22,872 nucleotides of DNA from JBGZEX01 sp041846495 (GTDB lineage: Bacteria > Bacteroidota > Bacteroidia > Bacteroidales > Marinifilaceae). Shown piece by piece: positions 20,928 through 22,872 of this stretch. The stretch is from assembly GCA_041846495.1 (NCBI GenBank), contig JBGZEX010000091.1, positions 1 to 22,872 of the forward strand. Direction: 5' to 3'. Position 1 is the stretch's first letter. The number at the start of each line of letters is the position of its first letter. The notes under the pieces are model-generated. The model made no database searches. It was given only the letters and a program-made list of their open reading frames with translations, and had not been told where the DNA came from. The position numbers were made by a program, and so were the translations under genes.

Positions 20928-21431
20928 TTAATCAATATTAATTTTTTTTACACAACTCATCGGTACGGAAGCTAAAAGACAACCGATACCCTCGAGGCGT
21001 ACGGCCAACTTGTATTTTCCCCTTATCTCCACCAATTCTCCGACAAATCCCTTCAATTCGCCTCGAATAATTTCTATATTATCTCCGATCTCTATATTCT
21101 GTGAGGTGAAATCCAACTCATCCTCCGTATTATCTACGACCTTGCGAAAACGCTCCATTTGATAATCCGGAATGGAGCAGGGAATTCCGTTTTCTTTTAT
21201 AAAACAGACAACTCCTCTTTGTTTTAATACCCTGCTCATATCCGACGAAAGGATACGGACAAAAATATAGGACGGTATCAAGGGTAATCTCACTTTTTTT
21301 TTACGGTCGCTCCATAAACGAATTTCTTCCCGCAAAGGCAGATAATTTTCTATCCCCGCTTCATCCAATGCCTGTTTTACTTTCTTTTCCGCTCGAGATG
21401 CCGTATATATTGCATACCAACACAAACTCAT
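20928..21431 (-). CDS. UpxY-like NusG-family transcription antiterminator
   Basis: A 167-aa NusG paralogue with an NGN domain (CWYAIYTASRAEKKVKQAL at the start, LIPSYIFVRI in the middle) and a C-terminal KOW domain (IEIGDNIEIIRGELKGFVGE). In Bacteroides such UpxY proteins bind elongating RNA polymerase and prevent premature termination within the leader of capsule or O-antigen operons. Here it sits directly upstream of rfbC and rfbD, three bases from rfbC, so it may act on this rhamnose operon or on surface-polysaccharide genes elsewhere. It follows rluB by nine bases, so the unit probably begins at rluB rather than at a leader of its own. Confidence 0.88.
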   Translation of the reverse strand: MSLCWYAIYTASRAEKKVKQALDEAGIENYLPLREEIRLWSDRKKKVRLPLIPSYIFVRILSSDMSRVLKQRGVVCFIKENGIPCSIPDYQMERFRKVVDNTEDELDFTSQNIEIGDNIEIIRGELKGFVGELVEIRGKYKLAVRLEGIGCLLASVPMSCVKKINID

Positions 21432-21440
21432 CCCTGTTTT

Positions 21441-22781
21441 TCAATAATATTTTAGGATATTCACTTCCTCCTGTGTAAGAAAACGCCATTCTCCCCTCGG
21501 AAGATTCTTTTTAGTCAGTCCCGCAAAATATACCCTGTCCAACTTTACGATTTTATAACCCAAATGCTCGAATATGCGTCGTACGATACGGTTTCTTCCG
21601 GAATGTATTTCCAAACCTATTTCTTTGCCGTCATCGCTCACATACCCGATATCGTCGGCATTGATAAAACCGTCTTCGAGTTCGATACCGGCACGTATTT
21701 GTTGCATATCGGACAACTCCAATCTCCGCTCGAGAGATACCTGATAGATTTTCTTTCGGTCGTATTTGGGATGCGTAAGTTTTTTCGTCAACTCTCCGTC
21801 GTTTGTCAATAACAACAAACCCGTCGTTTGACGATCGAGCCTGCCTACGGGATATATCCTTTCCTTACATGCTCCCTCCAACAAACTCATTACGGTTTTC
21901 CTTTCCAAAGGATCGTCCATCGTCGTCACATAATCCTTAGGTTTATTGAGCAGAATATACACTTTGCGCTCGGGGAATATGCGGTTCCCGTCTACCTCCA
22001 CTTCATCGCCGAGTTTGACTTTAACTCCCAATTCGGTAACGACCGTACCGTTCACTTTAACTCTACCCGCTGCTATCATTTCGTCGGCTTCCCGACGAGA
22101 ACATATGCCGCTCATCGATAAATACCGATTCAAACGCACTTCGTCGGTCAAATCCAAACTTTTGCGTTTATGCTCTTCCTGTTTTTTCTTACTGTAATGC
22201 CGCTCCCTTAAAAGTTGTTTGTCCGCTTCGTTCAATTTTACGAAATTCTCTCCTTCGCTTGCCGAAGAAGGCACATTTCTCTTCCTGCTGTGTTTAAAAG
22301 AACGGGTTCCGTAATCGTAATATTCATAATCTCCCTTTCCTCTATCGAAGGGAGTAGCCTTAGGCTTTCTAAAGAATTTTTCTTTGGCATAAGTTCTGTC
22401 GGACCTGTCGGTACGACCTTCGTACGTTCGGTCGTTTCTGTGCCTCACCCCATACGGTCTACGGTTATTCCGAGTTTTACAACTTTCTTCCCTATAAGAA
22501 GCATTTTCTCCGAAATTACGTCGCAAAGGTCTCTTTGCGGAGGATTTCATTCCATCTCTCCCCGACATTCCGCCGACCTCTCTTACGTTTGCTCTACGGG
22601 CCCCTCCTCTCCGAAATCTCCCCGCATTCACACCTCCTCGACTCTGTCCTTCTTCTTTTTCCCGAAAACCTTTCGTTTCCCGTCTCCTTTCCGAACGTCT
22701 TTCTCTGTCTTTTCCGTATCTCACATTCTTCCCGTCATCCCGACGGGGTCTGCCTGTTCTCATTTGATTTTTTTCTCTCAT
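21441..22781 (-). CDS. RluB/RsuA-family rRNA pseudouridine synthase with Arg-rich extension
   Basis: A 446-aa pseudouridine synthase that modifies ribosomal RNA. Residues 1-210 are a low-complexity, strongly basic region (many Arg, Gly and Ser) predicted to be disordered, a feature of Bacteroidota RluB-like proteins that could bind RNA. An S4 domain follows (about 215-262; VRLNRYLSMSGICSRREADE). The catalytic domain has the motif GRLDRQTTGLLLLTNDGEL with the catalytic Asp at 316 and ends in RIVRRIFEHLGYKIVKLDRV. RluB itself modifies 23S rRNA U2605 in E. coli; whether this protein has the same target is inferred. A second ATG six codons in is an alternative start. It is probably the first gene of the minus-strand run to fabG. 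Confidence 0.9.
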   Translation of the reverse strand: MREKNQMRTGRPRRDDGKNVRYGKDRERRSERRRETKGFREKEEGQSRGGVNAGRFRRGGARRANVREVGGMSGRDGMKSSAKRPLRRNFGENASYREESCKTRNNRRPYGVRHRNDRTYEGRTDRSDRTYAKEKFFRKPKATPFDRGKGDYEYYDYGTRSFKHSRKRNVPSSASEGENFVKLNEADKQLLRERHYSKKKQEEHKRKSLDLTDEVRLNRYLSMSGICSRREADEMIAAGRVKVNGTVVTELGVKVKLGDEVEVDGNRIFPERKVYILLNKPKDYVTTMDDPLERKTVMSLLEGACKERIYPVGRLDRQTTGLLLLTNDGELTKKLTHPKYDRKKIYQVSLERRLELSDMQQIRAGIELEDGFINADDIGYVSDDGKEIGLEIHSGRNRIVRRIFEHLGYKIVKLDRVYFAGLTKKNLPRGEWRFLTQEEVNILKYY

Positions 22782-22872
22782 TTTAAAATAATTTAATTCT
22801 GCAAGGAGTTACCTTGGAGCCGTTTTGTAAGTTGCGGCAGCAATAAAAGTAAATAGTATATTGGGTATCCAC
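22782..22872. other. Upstream region of the rluB-fabG gene run
   Basis: Ninety-one bases before the rluB ATG. I see no perfect TAnnTTTG element, no gene and no clear hairpin. The promoter may be weak or lie beyond the window edge. Confidence 0.3.

Noticed and set aside
22215..22796. A Ser/Phe-rich 193-codon frame opposite the rluB N-terminus
   Set aside because: It is the complement of an Arg-rich low-complexity region; the composition follows from that and no signal or domain is seen.

Overview
The window looks like a chromosomal stretch of a Bacteroidota bacterium, probably of the order Bacteroidales. Several genes are preceded by the Bacteroidota -7 promoter motif TAnnTTTG. Gene content agrees: a Na+-NQR operon, a full-length pyruvate:ferredoxin/flavodoxin oxidoreductase, a UpxY/NusG-type antiterminator, CdaA, and an RluB-type pseudouridine synthase with a long Arg-rich N-terminus. 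No rRNA, tRNA, CRISPR array, integrase or transposase gene was seen.

Layout. 1-4253 (+): nqrB (cut by the window edge), nqrC, nqrD, nqrE and nqrF, the sodium-pumping NADH:quinone oxidoreductase, closed by a strong intrinsic terminator. 4291-4509: a 219-bp element with near-perfect terminal inverted repeats, MITE-like, between convergent genes. 4526-6188 (-): an outer-membrane barrel-like protein, a questionable 51-codon ORF and the c-di-AMP synthase cdaA. 6333-6953 (+): a LolA-like periplasmic lipoprotein carrier, convergent with 6955-9159 (-), a CopA-type P1B ATPase.

9229-11810 is an accessory, AT-richer cassette: an Acg-type nitroreductase-fold protein, a Crp/Fnr-family regulator and an HxlR-family regulator (all -), with a divergent NTF2-like protein (+). 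The HxlR/NTF2 intergenic region carries two well-placed promoter motifs and a 12-bp direct repeat that looks like an operator.

11979-15523 (-): nifJ (pyruvate:ferredoxin/flavodoxin oxidoreductase), split by what looks like a single missing base near 12674. 15562-16737 (-): an AAA_14/DUF4143-type ATPase with a perfect 12+12-bp palindrome over its -33 promoter element. 17105-22781 (-): a probable long transcription unit in the order rluB, upxY, rfbC, rfbD, ABC-F ATPase, fabG, followed by about 300 bp of non-coding sequence with a large hairpin.

Most genes are ordinary housekeeping functions: respiration and sodium-motive force, pyruvate fermentation, envelope and rhamnose biosynthesis, c-di-AMP signalling, copper export. 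The best candidates for a second look are the MITE-like element, the palindrome-controlled ATPase, the Acg/Crp/HxlR/NTF2 cassette, the nifJ frameshift, and the ABC-F protein whose second ATPase site lacks both its P-loop and its catalytic glutamate. I did not find a clear new multi-gene defence or biosynthetic system.
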